Part shown: positions 1 through 8,480 of the stretch, one piece after another
Layout of the letters: each line of letters begins with the position of its first letter
Numbering within the stretch: position 1 is the first letter of the stretch
NCBI GenBank assembly: GCA_025450095.1
Contig: JANWID010000048.1
Span: 1-14,116 of the forward strand
Length of the DNA: 14,116 bases
Direction: 5' to 3'
Source of the DNA: Bacteroidia bacterium
GTDB taxonomy: Bacteria; Bacteroidota; Bacteroidia; AKYH767-A; OLB10
Program-made: the position numbers and the translations under genes
Notes under the pieces: model-generated
Databases searched by the model: none
Told to the model about the DNA's origin: nothing
Seen by the model: only the letters and a program-made list of their open reading frames with translations

Positions 1-2022
1 GAGTACCTGAAGGTGCTTGTAAAGGAGCCAGAGAATGAAAAAGTGCTGCGCAATCTCGCCGATTGTTACCGACTGACGAGCAACTCGGAGCAATCTGAGC
101 TTTACTATTCGAAAGTGGTGAAAATGCCGGGAGCGCGTCCGCTGGATAAATTTTATTATGCGCAATCACTGATGTATAATGCCAAATATGAGGCAGCAAA
201 AACTTACATCGAAGAATATGGTGCGATAACTACAACGGATGAGCGGGTAACAAATTTTCTGAAGGCTATCGAACATATTGATGAATTTATGAAGGATAGC
301 TCAAAGACACGCGTTCATAAAATTCCGATTAACAGCGACAAGGCGGATTTCTGTCCTGTATTCTATAAGAATGGTGTTGTCTTTACTTCTTCCCGTGAAT
401 CGGGTGGCGGCAGAGATCGCGTGCACACATGGACCGGTAACCCATACCTCACCTTGTATTATGCAGAAGGAATGGAAGCCAACCTGCGTTCACCGGAATT
501 ATTCGCAAAGCATAATGAAAGTAAATTCAATGATGGCCCTGCTTCATTCAATGAACAGGGAGATGTAATGTATCTTACCCGTAACAACAGTGAAGTTTCT
601 GATAAAGCGGGCCAGGTTGTGAAGTTGAAAATTGTGGAAACAAAACTTGTTGACAGCGCATGGACGAAGCCGGTAGATTTACCATTTGTAAATAAGAAAT
701 TCAATACGGCACATGCCTGGGTCACTAAGGATGGAAACAAAATGTTCTTTTCGTCTGATATGGCAGGAGGTTTTGGTGGAATGGATATTTATTTCGTACA
801 AAAAACCAACAACACCTGGGGTTCACCAATAAATGTTGGAAATAAAATAAATACAAAGGGCAATGAGATCTTCCCATACATGGGAGCTGACACTACATTA
901 TATTTTGCTTCCGATGGTCTTGTAGGAATGGGCGGACTCGATATGTACCAGTCGAAATATTCTGACAGCACATTCGCAGACCCGGTGAACATGGGATATC
1001 CCATGAACACACATAAAGATGATTTCGGTTTGATTGTAGACCAGACTGGAGAAAAAGGATACCTGTCATCAAACAGGAATGGTGGTAAAGGTGATGATGA
1101 TATTTATTTCGTTCAGTTGTTTAAAGATCTATTTGTTTCCGGAACGGTAACGGATAAGAAAACAGGAGCGCCAATTGAAATGGCTGAAGTAATTCTTCGT
1201 GACCGTGAAGGAATGGAGCTGCAGAAGTTTATTACCAAAGCGGATGGCACCTATGAATTCAAACTTGATTTTAATAAGGATTACACGATTGTTGCACAAA
1301 AGACCGGGTTTTCCGCTGAGACAAAAACACTGTCGACATTTGATGTTACTACAAACCGTTTTATTGTTGACTTCCAGCTTCAGAAAATTAGTGTTGGTGT
1401 TGAAGGAATTGTTTCCGATAAAGAAACAGGTCAACCGTTGGAAGCAGCTACGGTTTCTTTGATGTCCAAAGAAGGAAAAGAACTTGCTACAATCACAACC
1501 AAAGCGGATGGTTATTATTACTTCGAACTACAACCGGATAAAAACTACCGTGTTAAAGGTACTCAGGAAGGTTACTTTGCAAAAACAGAAGCAGTGAGCA
1601 CTAAAGGTGTGAAAGACGGCGTGATCAAAAAAGACCTACCTCTTGAAAAACTGATCCTGAATAAACCGATTCGTCTCGATAATATTTATTATGACCTTGC
1701 TAAATGGAATATCCGACCGGTTGCTGCAAAAGAACTTGATAAGCTGGTTCAGGTGTTGAAGGATAATCCAACAATCGTAATCGAGCTCAGCTCACATACC
1801 GACTGTCGTGCAAGCGACGCGTATAATTTAACACTGTCAGACAAGCGTGCAAAATCTGCTGCGAAATACATTGTTGAAAAAGGTGGCATATCTAAAGATC
1901 GTATAACCGGAAAGGGTTATGGCGAAACTATGTTAATAAACCGTTGCGCGAATGGTGTGAAATGTACCGAAACAGAACACCAGGAAAATCGTCGTACGGA
2001 ATTTAAGGTGATCAAACTCTGA
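1..2022 (+). CDS. PorE-like OmpA-family envelope protein (5' truncated): TPR, WD40-like propeller, two CRD domains, OmpA C-terminal domain
   Basis: The reading frame is open from base 1, so the start lies upstream of the window; the Val codon at base 13 is not a real start. Counting from base 13, residues 5-70 look like TPR helices (NLADCYRLTSNSEQSELYYSK). Residues 105-370 carry PD40/WD40-like beta-propeller blades (KMFFSSDMAGGFGGMDIYF, GYLSSNRNGGKGDDDIYFV). Two carboxypeptidase-regulatory-like beta sandwiches follow (about 373-457 and 461-546), then an OmpA_C-like domain (551-669) with D597 in SHTD and R612 in LSDKRA, the 15-residue spacing of the peptidoglycan (diaminopimelate) binding pair in OmpA. 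This order matches PorE, the T9SS protein thought to anchor the secretion machinery to peptidoglycan; PorE is usually described with one CRD, so this may be a paralogue. The N-terminal lipoprotein signal expected in the family cannot be seen. Family call firm; a T9SS role is inferred. Confidence 0.88.
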   Translation, partial: EYLKVLVKEPENEKVLRNLADCYRLTSNSEQSELYYSKVVKMPGARPLDKFYYAQSLMYNAKYEAAKTYIEEYGAITTTDERVTNFLKAIEHIDEFMKDSSKTRVHKIPINSDKADFCPVFYKNGVVFTSSRESGGGRDRVHTWTGNPYLTLYYAEGMEANLRSPELFAKHNESKFNDGPASFNEQGDVMYLTRNNSEVSDKAGQVVKLKIVETKLVDSAWTKPVDLPFVNKKFNTAHAWVTKDGNKMFFSSDMAGGFGGMDIYFVQKTNNTWGSPINVGNKINTKGNEIFPYMGADTTLYFASDGLVGMGGLDMYQSKYSDSTFADPVNMGYPMNTHKDDFGLIVDQTGEKGYLSSNRNGGKGDDDIYFVQLFKDLFVSGTVTDKKTGAPIEMAEVILRDREGMELQKFITKADGTYEFKLDFNKDYTIVAQKTGFSAETKTLSTFDVTTNRFIVDFQLQKISVGVEGIVSDKETGQPLEAATVSLMSKEGKELATITTKADGYYYFELQPDKNYRVKGTQEGYFAKTEAVSTKGVKDGVIKKDLPLEKLILNKPIRLDNIYYDLAKWNIRPVAAKELDKLVQVLKDNPTIVIELSSHTDCRASDAYNLTLSDKRAKSAAKYIVEKGGISKDRITGKGYGETMLINRCANGVKCTETEHQENRRTEFKVIKL

Positions 2023-2050
2023 AAAAACTAAATATTACATGTTCCCCCCT

Positions 2051-2071
2051 CCCGCCTATGGCGGGATTTTT
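2051..2071 (+). terminator. Rho-independent terminator after the PorE-like gene
   Basis: A perfect 6-bp GC stem CCCGCC/GGCGGG with the 3-base loop TAT (2051-2065) is followed by ATTTTTC. It lies 28 bases after the stop codon of the PorE-like gene and before the promoter of the next gene, so it separates the two transcription units. Stem and U-tract are seen directly; termination is inferred. Confidence 0.75.
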
Positions 2072-2156
2072 CATTTAGCCCCCTTTGTATTTCCGGGCTA
2101 TTCAATTGATTTTTATAAGCTTAGATACAATGGGTAGAATCTGCCCTAAAAAAGGT

Positions 2157-2164
2157 TATATTTG
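2157..2164 (+). promoter_or_regulatory. Bacteroidota -7 promoter box TATATTTG
   Basis: TATATTTG is an exact match to the TAnnTTTG -7 consensus of Bacteroidota primary sigma factor promoters. It sits 24 bases before the ATG at 2189, giving a predicted leader of about 15-20 nt. No convincing TTG -33 box is seen at the usual spacing. The leader also holds a start-stop pair, ATGTAA at 2184-2189, whose last base is the A of the true ATG. Confidence 0.55.
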
Positions 2165-2188
2165 TATTGACTGATAAGCTCTTATGTA

Positions 2189-5100
2189 ATGAAACCGCCT
2201 CGCCGGCTGTATATTACCATATTTTCTTTTTTGCTGGCCTCAGGATGCATGACGGTGCTTTTTACTTCATACAACCGGTCGGACTTTTTTTGCTATAGCA
2301 AATCGGAAAAACTAATTGAAGAAGATGAGGAGGAAGGTGCTGGTCGCATTCCTTTAAAAGACCGGATCGATCTTGCCATTCTCCAGGAAATTGAACTTAC
2401 AAAAGATCTTTCTACCAATACAGTTCCTCGTGAGCGTTTGCAGTTTGCTTATGAATATGCAGAACAATTGCGTAACACAAACAACGGGAGAGTGAACGGT
2501 GCAATTCCGGGAATGAACTGGAAAGAACGCGGACCCAAAAATGTAGGCGGACGTACTCGTGCCATCCTCATTGATCCGAATGATCCAAGTCGTAAAACTG
2601 TTTGGTCTGCAGGAGTAGGTGGCGGACTTTGGAAAACAACGGACATTACTGTGGCAGCACCCACCTGGACAGCGGTGAACGATTTGTTCAGCAACATTGC
2701 CATTACAACAATTGCATATAATCCGGTCAATCCGCAATTAATTTATTTTGGAACCGGTGAAGGATACTTTAATGCCGATGCCATTCGTGGTGATGGTATC
2801 TGGAAATCTGCAAACGGAGGAACAACCTGGACACAACTCGCATCCACAATTGGAAATGCGAATTTTCAATACATCCAGAAAATAGTTGTTCATCCCGTTA
2901 CAGGTGATGTGTATGCCGGAACACGCAATGGTTTGTTCCGCTCCAGCGATGCAGGAGTTACCTGGGTGAAAGTGCTGGGAGCCGGCACGGGAGCTTCTGA
3001 TAACCGCGTCAGCGATATAGAGATCGCCGCCGATAACAGTATTTATGCAGGTATCGGAATTTTTACCATCGATGGTGTTTACAAATCACCATCCGGTGCA
3101 GCAGGGTCATGGACAAAACTGAATACAGGCGCCAATGGTTTTACGACCAACGGTTTCAACCGTGTGGAACTTGCTTGTGCGCCATCTAACGCCAATACCC
3201 TATATGCAGTTACTCAGAACTCATCCACAACCGGTGTTTACCAGATACTTCAATCGGTTAACGGCGGCACTTCCTGGACTGTACGCAACAATCCTGTTGA
3301 TGCCGATGGAGGGATTGGAACAGATTTCACCCGCGGTCAGGCGTGGTATGATCTGATTGCTGCGGTAGATCCCAATAGCGCAAATACACTTTATGTCGGC
3401 GGCGTGGATCTTTTTAAAAGTGTGGATGGTGGAAACAGCTGGCAACAGATATCACACTGGTATGGCGGATTCGGATTCCAGGAAGTACACGCCGATCAGC
3501 ATGCAATATTGTTTGAACCCGGAAGCTCATCAGTAATTTATTTTGGTAACGATGGAGGTATTTTCCGCACTTCAAACGGAACGGCAGCGATTCCATACCT
3601 GATATCAAAAAGTGAAAATTACAACGTAACGCAATTTTATGCCTGTGCCATGAACCCCACAGCATATTCTTCGCAGTTTATCGCCGGTGCACAGGATAAC
3701 GGATCACAACAGTATAACTCCCTTGGCGTAAACGCTACGATAGAAGTTACAGGCGGCGACGGATGTTTCACGCACATCGACCAGGATCAGTCGCAATACC
3801 AGTTTACTTCTTACGTGTACAACAATTATTACCGGTCTACCAATACTGGCGGAACCTTTACGGGAATAACCAGCAATAATACCGGGTATTTTGTCAACCC
3901 TACCGATTACGACAACCTGAATAATAATTTGTACGCCAGCAAAAACGCTGGAGATTATTATGTGATCCTGGGAGCTCACGCTTCAAATACTCTTTCAACA
4001 AGAACCATTGCCGCATTCAACAGCGGCCGGGCGACTCATATCAGTGTTTCTCCGAACACTTCAAACAGAGTTTTCTTCGGACTAAGCAACGGGCGCATCG
4101 TCAGAGTTGACAATGCTCACGCTACAACACCTACGGAACTAAACATCACCGGCGCCGGCATGCCCTCAGGCGCGGTATCATGCATTGCTATCGAAAACGG
4201 AAACGATAATCACTTACTGGTTACTTATTCCAATTATGGTTCAGTAAGCGTTTGGGAAACCACGAACGGAGGAACTTCATGGATCTCCGTGGAAGGCAAT
4301 CTACCGGATATGCCTGTACGCTGGGCACTATTTAATCCTTCGAATCCGGCCCAGGCAATTATAGCCACCGAGATTGGCGTGTGGTCCACGGATCTTCTTA
4401 ATGGCGCTTCCACTTCATGGGCGCCATCGTCTACCGGTCTCGCCAATGTGAGAACAGATATGCTACAGATCCGCAGTTCTGATAACCTGGTAATTGCAGC
4501 AACGCACGGAAGGGGATTATTTTCATCAGATGTATTTACTGCAGCACATGCGGAGTTTGTCAGCGATCGTCGGCTGGCATATTCTGGCAAACCCATAACG
4601 TTTACTGATGCATCATACAAATCGACAGCATGGTCGTGGAATTTTGGAGATGCTACTACTTCCATAATTCAGAACCCGGTGAAAACATATTCCACCCCGG
4701 GTCTCTATACAATTACTTTACAAATAAACGGAAACCCTGCTTTACAGCAAACAAAAACCTCCTACATCCAGGTGCTTCCAAACAGGGGAATTCCATATAG
4801 CCCCGCAGCAGGCGGAAACTTTGATGTGAGTCCATTGGAATTTGGATCGGAAACAATTTCGGGAACCCCTTTCGAGCGTGGGAACTCCACGGTTGCAGGT
4901 AAGAATGGAACTTTCAGCGGAAGCAGCGCTTGGGTCACCGGATTAACAGCCTCAAATTATCTTGATAATACCGATGCCCGTTTGTGGACACCAAATTATA
5001 ATTTCACTCTACCCGGAACGTACACGTTGAAGTTTTACAGGAAAAATATTTTTGAAATTGGATGGGATGGATTTGTAGTAGAATATTCACTGAATAAAGG

Positions 5101-5914
5101 GGATAGCTGGACGCCACTCGGCACCGTTTCGGCAAACTGGTATGACTTTGCAAATTCCGCCGGCGCAACTTCATTCCCGGTGAACCAGCCATATTTTAAC
5201 CAGACAAAATCTTCATTCACTCTTTGCCAGTACAACGTATCATCACTTGCAGGAAATCCGAATGTAGCTTTCAGAATGCGATTTAAATCGGATGTTACCG
5301 TGACGGCTGCGGGAATGGCAATTGATGAATTTGAAATAACGGGTCCATTCAATACACCATTACCGGTGGAACTCATATTGTTTACAGGAGAAGCTAAAAA
5401 TGATTTCAATGCCATAAAATGGCAGACGGCTTCCGAGATAAACAACGATCACTTTGAGCTGGAACGTTCCCTGAACGGTTATGATTTTATTCATGTAGCA
5501 ACCATAGAAGGAAACGGAACGAGCAGCCAGCTGCATGAATATGCTTATGATGACAGTCCTGTTAAAAACATGAATTATTACTATCGCCTTCGCCAGGTTG
5601 ATTATAATGGCAACATCACATATTCAGCGGTTATTCTTGTAAAACGCGATAGTGATTATTCCGGATTTATTCATTCTCTATTGCCAAATCCGTTTCATGA
5701 TAAAGTAAGTATAATATTTAACAGGGAAGTTAAAGAAGAAATCACATTTGAACTTTTCAACGTTACGGGTAATAGAGTGTTTACCGAAAAGTTGTCACCA
5801 GGCGGCGTGACGTATACAGTTGACTTTTCAAATTCTTCACTCGCAGCGGGAGCATACCTGGCGAGAATCACAACTGGAAGCGAAACACGTTCTTTCAGGG
5901 TATTCAGGCAGTAA
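2189..5914 (+). CDS. Secreted T9SS cargo: Asp-box beta-propeller, PKD domain, type A C-terminal sorting domain
   Basis: A 1241-residue exported protein. An N-terminal hydrophobic signal (about 7-25) is followed by an acidic linker and a helical pro-region (residues 55-97, EIELTKDLSTNTVPRERLQF) of a kind common before T9SS propellers. Residues 105-785 form sortilin/GH74/BNR-like propeller blades with clear Asp-boxes at 207-214, 252-259, 356-363, 411-418 and 691-698 (for example SVDGGNSW). A PKD domain lies at 788-862 (WSWNFGDATTS then YSTPGLYTITL), a jelly-roll/MAM-like region at about 865-1052, the Fn3-like module typical of these proteins at 1057-1152 (LPVELILFTGEA, WQTASEINNDHFELERS), and the type A sorting domain at 1160-1241 (LLPNPFHDKVSI, GAYLARI, ending RSFRVFRQ). 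The protein should be exported by Sec, moved across the outer membrane by T9SS and attached or released. No catalytic motif is recognised; adhesion, glycan binding or glycosidase activity are all open. The start follows a -7 box with no SD. Confidence 0.93.
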   Translation: MKPPRRLYITIFSFLLASGCMTVLFTSYNRSDFFCYSKSEKLIEEDEEEGAGRIPLKDRIDLAILQEIELTKDLSTNTVPRERLQFAYEYAEQLRNTNNGRVNGAIPGMNWKERGPKNVGGRTRAILIDPNDPSRKTVWSAGVGGGLWKTTDITVAAPTWTAVNDLFSNIAITTIAYNPVNPQLIYFGTGEGYFNADAIRGDGIWKSANGGTTWTQLASTIGNANFQYIQKIVVHPVTGDVYAGTRNGLFRSSDAGVTWVKVLGAGTGASDNRVSDIEIAADNSIYAGIGIFTIDGVYKSPSGAAGSWTKLNTGANGFTTNGFNRVELACAPSNANTLYAVTQNSSTTGVYQILQSVNGGTSWTVRNNPVDADGGIGTDFTRGQAWYDLIAAVDPNSANTLYVGGVDLFKSVDGGNSWQQISHWYGGFGFQEVHADQHAILFEPGSSSVIYFGNDGGIFRTSNGTAAIPYLISKSENYNVTQFYACAMNPTAYSSQFIAGAQDNGSQQYNSLGVNATIEVTGGDGCFTHIDQDQSQYQFTSYVYNNYYRSTNTGGTFTGITSNNTGYFVNPTDYDNLNNNLYASKNAGDYYVILGAHASNTLSTRTIAAFNSGRATHISVSPNTSNRVFFGLSNGRIVRVDNAHATTPTELNITGAGMPSGAVSCIAIENGNDNHLLVTYSNYGSVSVWETTNGGTSWISVEGNLPDMPVRWALFNPSNPAQAIIATEIGVWSTDLLNGASTSWAPSSTGLANVRTDMLQIRSSDNLVIAATHGRGLFSSDVFTAAHAEFVSDRRLAYSGKPITFTDASYKSTAWSWNFGDATTSIIQNPVKTYSTPGLYTITLQINGNPALQQTKTSYIQVLPNRGIPYSPAAGGNFDVSPLEFGSETISGTPFERGNSTVAGKNGTFSGSSAWVTGLTASNYLDNTDARLWTPNYNFTLPGTYTLKFYRKNIFEIGWDGFVVEYSLNKGDSWTPLGTVSANWYDFANSAGATSFPVNQPYFNQTKSSFTLCQYNVSSLAGNPNVAFRMRFKSDVTVTAAGMAIDEFEITGPFNTPLPVELILFTGEAKNDFNAIKWQTASEINNDHFELERSLNGYDFIHVATIEGNGTSSQLHEYAYDDSPVKNMNYYYRLRQVDYNGNITYSAVILVKRDSDYSGFIHSLLPNPFHDKVSIIFNREVKEEITFELFNVTGNRVFTEKLSPGGVTYTVDFSNSSLAAGAYLARITTGSETRSFRVFRQ

Positions 5915-5927
5915 CAACATTTACATT

Positions 5928-6013
5928 ATTATGATTTCTTATGATGGATATATTATGATTTATTTATTGATATCATAATTTATTCATCATAAGAGATCCG
6001 TTCAAATCATAAT
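5928..6013. repeat. Clustered ATTATGATTT/AAATCATAAT decamer copies
   Basis: The 10-mer ATTATGATTT occurs as direct copies at 5928-5937 and 5952-5961, and its exact complement AAATCATAAT at 6004-6013, ending on the first base of the RNase R stop codon. A further complementary ATCATAAT is at 5972-5979. The outer pair could form an alternative stem enclosing, and partly competing with, the main palindrome. Confidence 0.7.
5933..5998. repeat. Long AT-rich palindrome between convergent genes (27-nt arms)
   Basis: The left arm 5933-5959 and right arm 5972-5998 pair over 27 positions with three non-Watson-Crick positions, around a 12-base loop (5960-5971). The core CTTATGATG...ATTATGAT (5938-5959) faces its complement at 5972-5993. 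It lies 18 bases after the stop of the T9SS cargo gene and 14 bases from the stop of the minus-strand RNase R gene. The position suggests a bidirectional terminator or an mRNA 3'-end protecting hairpin, but neither side has a clear U-tract. Confidence 0.85.
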
Positions 6014-8310
6014 TATCTATTTTTTCTTTTTTTGAAGTTATCTTTTTTCTTTTTACCGGATTTTTCCTGAAAAGGTTTTAGGTTGCGTGATTGCACAACA
6101 GGTTCTTCCCCATACAATAAAAAGTCAATCTGTTTTTTAACCAGGTCTGCATTTTTAACTACCACCAGCACTTCATCTCCCAGGCGGAAAACTTTTCCGG
6201 AACGGTGACCGATGATGCAATAATTTTTTTCATCAAGCTCATAATAGTCATTACCAATATCACGAAGCCTGACAAGACCTTCACATTTATTTTCGGTCAG
6301 CTCAACATAAAACCCCCACTCCGTAACTCCTGAAATAATGCCATTGAACACTTCACTTTTTTTCCCCTGTAAAAACTGAACCTGTTTATATTTAACGGAC
6401 GCCCGCTCTGCTTCGGATGCTTTTATCTCCATATCCGTTGCGTGCTGGCAGAGTTCTTCAAATTTATTTTTATCAACGGTAGAGCCGCCATTCATATAGT
6501 GATCGAGTAGACGATGCACCATTACATCGGGATATCTTCGGATCGGCGAAGTGAAATGCGTGTAGTATTCGAAAGCAAGGCCATAATGACCGATATTCTC
6601 CGTAGTATAAACAGCTTTCGACATGGTTCGGATGGCAAGCTGTTCCAGTACATTTTGTTCTTTCTTTCCTTTAACATCTTTCATAAGCTGATTAAGCGAA
6701 TGTGCTATTTCTTTTTCCGATTTGGTGTTGATCTTATATCCGAATTTACCGGCGAATAGTGAAAAATTTTCAAGTCTTTCCTGAACAGGAGAATCATGAA
6801 TGCGGTAAACAAATACCGGTGCGGAGGATTGATCTTTACTCTTTTTCTTTTTCGGATATTTTGCATGATGCATTCCGATAAATTCGGCAACCTTACGGTT
6901 TGCGAGCAGCATGAATTCTTCAATCAGCTTATTTGAATCTTTGTTTTCTTTCGTATAAACACCAAGCGGATTTCCATGTTCGTCGAGACGGAATTTAATC
7001 TCTACTTTTTCAAATGTAATGGCACCATTCCGGAAACGCTCCGCCCGCATCTTTTTTGCCAGCTGATCCATAAACAATATTTCTTTGTTAAGCGGACCTT
7101 TGCCGGTTTCAACTACCTGCTGCGCTTCTTCATATGTAAAGCGCTTGTCGGAATGAATCACTGTACGACCATACCATTCATCGAGAACCTCGGCTTCATT
7201 GTTTATAGTAAAGATTGCCGAATAACACAGTTTATCTTCTTTCGGCCGCAACGAACATACATGGTTAGATAATTTTTCCGGCAACATGGGGATCACCCGG
7301 TCAACCAGGTAGATTGAAGTTGCCCTATCGATCGCTTCATTGTCCATTTCGGTTCCCGATTTCAGGTAATGGGAAACATCCGCGATATGTACGCCAATCT
7401 CCCAATGATTATGATCAAGCGGTTTAATAGAAAGTGCATCATCAAAATCTTTTGCGTCGGCAGGGTCAATGGTGAATGTTAATGTATCACGCAGATCACG
7501 GCGTTTCTTTATTTCTGCTGCTGAAATTTCATACGCAATTTTTTTTGCTTCTTTTTCAACAGCCTCCGGAAAGCGGAGTGGAAAACCATATTCTACCAGG
7601 ATGGCATTCATCTCGGCAGTGTTGTCGCCGGGATCCCCGAGCACCTCGGTAATTTCACCTGCTGGATTCTTTGTGCCGGGAAGCCATTCGGTTATCCGCG
7701 CTACGGCTTTTTGGCCGTTTTTTGCTCCATGCAGTTTTGACAGCGGGATAAAAAGATCAATGTTCGATTTGTTGCTGTCGGGTACCAGGAATGCAAATTT
7801 GTCGAGCACCTGTAATGTTCCTACTACTTCATTCTTTTCACGACGGAGTACTTCAACAACCTTACCTTCCTGCCGACCACCGGCACGCATGGCGGATAAT
7901 AACACTTTCACCGTATCGCCATTCATTGCAGTTCCGGTATGCCTGGGTGAGATGTAAATATCGTCGTCAAAGTTTTCATTAATAACATAGGCTGCTCCGG
8001 AAGCAGTGATGTCGATAGTACCTTCAATATACTGTTCAACCGGAACCGTTTTAAAACGACCGGTATCCTGTTCAATCAGGTCGCCGGAAAGAACGAGTTC
8101 CGACATCAATCGTAAAAGAAGCTTTTGATTTGCTTTACGGTCATCAATAAATAAATGCCGGGAAAAAAGCACAGGGTCGTGTTGTTGCAAAAGCTTGGAA
8201 ACCTGTTTGTGATTAAATGCTCTGGTGGGGTGTTTGCGAAGTATAACTCGCAGGGCATTTTTTAAGGGTTCGACTCCTTGTTCTGTTTCTTTGCGGGGCT
8301 TTTTTGCCAT
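6013..8310 (-). CDS. rnr: Ribonuclease R (RNB-family 3'-5' exoribonuclease)
   Basis: A 765-residue processive exoribonuclease that degrades structured RNA, mRNA fragments and defective rRNA in the cytoplasm. In order: an N-terminal winged-helix region (about 15-88), two cold-shock RNA-binding domains (about 93-220), the RNB catalytic domain (about 275-600), an S1 domain (about 650-735) and a Lys-rich tail. TIDPADAKDFDDALS supplies the four metal-binding aspartates (D282, D288, D290, D291) with exactly the spacing of E. coli RNase R D272/D278/D280/D281; the RNB signature THFTSPIRRYPD is intact. The start is the ATG at 8310 (MAKKPRKE). An in-frame TTG at 8331 would add seven residues but overlaps the predicted -7 box, so it is rejected. 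A basic insert at about residues 486-493 (KYPKKKKS) lies within the RNB domain. Transcribed divergently from the carboxyl carrier gene. Confidence 0.95.
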   Translation of the reverse strand: MAKKPRKETEQGVEPLKNALRVILRKHPTRAFNHKQVSKLLQQHDPVLFSRHLFIDDRKANQKLLLRLMSELVLSGDLIEQDTGRFKTVPVEQYIEGTIDITASGAAYVINENFDDDIYISPRHTGTAMNGDTVKVLLSAMRAGGRQEGKVVEVLRREKNEVVGTLQVLDKFAFLVPDSNKSNIDLFIPLSKLHGAKNGQKAVARITEWLPGTKNPAGEITEVLGDPGDNTAEMNAILVEYGFPLRFPEAVEKEAKKIAYEISAAEIKKRRDLRDTLTFTIDPADAKDFDDALSIKPLDHNHWEIGVHIADVSHYLKSGTEMDNEAIDRATSIYLVDRVIPMLPEKLSNHVCSLRPKEDKLCYSAIFTINNEAEVLDEWYGRTVIHSDKRFTYEEAQQVVETGKGPLNKEILFMDQLAKKMRAERFRNGAITFEKVEIKFRLDEHGNPLGVYTKENKDSNKLIEEFMLLANRKVAEFIGMHHAKYPKKKKSKDQSSAPVFVYRIHDSPVQERLENFSLFAGKFGYKINTKSEKEIAHSLNQLMKDVKGKKEQNVLEQLAIRTMSKAVYTTENIGHYGLAFEYYTHFTSPIRRYPDVMVHRLLDHYMNGGSTVDKNKFEELCQHATDMEIKASEAERASVKYKQVQFLQGKKSEVFNGIISGVTEWGFYVELTENKCEGLVRLRDIGNDYYELDEKNYCIIGHRSGKVFRLGDEVLVVVKNADLVKKQIDFLLYGEEPVVQSRNLKPFQEKSGKKKKDNFKKRKNR

Positions 8311-8328
8311 AAATCTGAAAATGTAATG

Positions 8329-8336
8329 CAAAGATA
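8329..8336 (-). promoter_or_regulatory. -7 promoter box TATCTTTG for RNase R
   Basis: Read on the minus strand, TATCTTTG matches TAnnTTTG exactly, 18 bases before the ATG at 8310. The predicted transcript would begin about 14 nt before that ATG. This decides the start choice, because the upstream in-frame TTG lies inside the box. No good -33 TTG is seen. Confidence 0.6.
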
Positions 8337-8468
8337 GAATATCGGCGGGTGTATCTTATGATTTACCACTCCTGCCAGAAATATTTTAGTGATACTCCGG
8401 AAATTTCCTATCGGATTATATGCAGATTTTTGGAGGTTCACTCAGAAATGTTTTCCTCACAAATTGCT

Positions 8469-8476
8469 TATATTTG
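8469..8476 (+). promoter_or_regulatory. -7 promoter box TATATTTG for the carboxyl carrier/SOD operon
   Basis: TATATTTG matches TAnnTTTG exactly and ends only 4 bases before the ATG at 8481. With the usual distance from this box to the first transcribed base, transcription would begin at or next to the start codon, so the mRNA should be leaderless or nearly so. A T-rich stretch at 8450-8455 lies near the -33 position but lacks TTG. Confidence 0.5.
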
Positions 8477-8480
8477 TTAA

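Noticed and set aside
4234..4665. 143-residue open frame on the minus strand within the T9SS cargo gene
   Set aside because: Shadow of the propeller and PKD coding sequence; no domain recognised.
2189..5914. Calling the Asp-box protein a sialidase
   Set aside because: Asp-boxes occur in many propellers, and the arginine triad and Asp/Tyr/Glu catalytic set of sialidases could not be identified.
7469..7957. 162-residue open frame on the plus strand within RNase R
   Set aside because: It is antisense to conserved RNB and cold-shock coding sequence, with low-complexity Ser/Phe composition typical of a shadow frame.
8311..8331. TTG at 8331 as the start of RNase R, adding seven residues
   Set aside because: The TTG lies within the predicted -7 box TATCTTTG, and the ATG at 8310 gives the natural MAKKPRK start.
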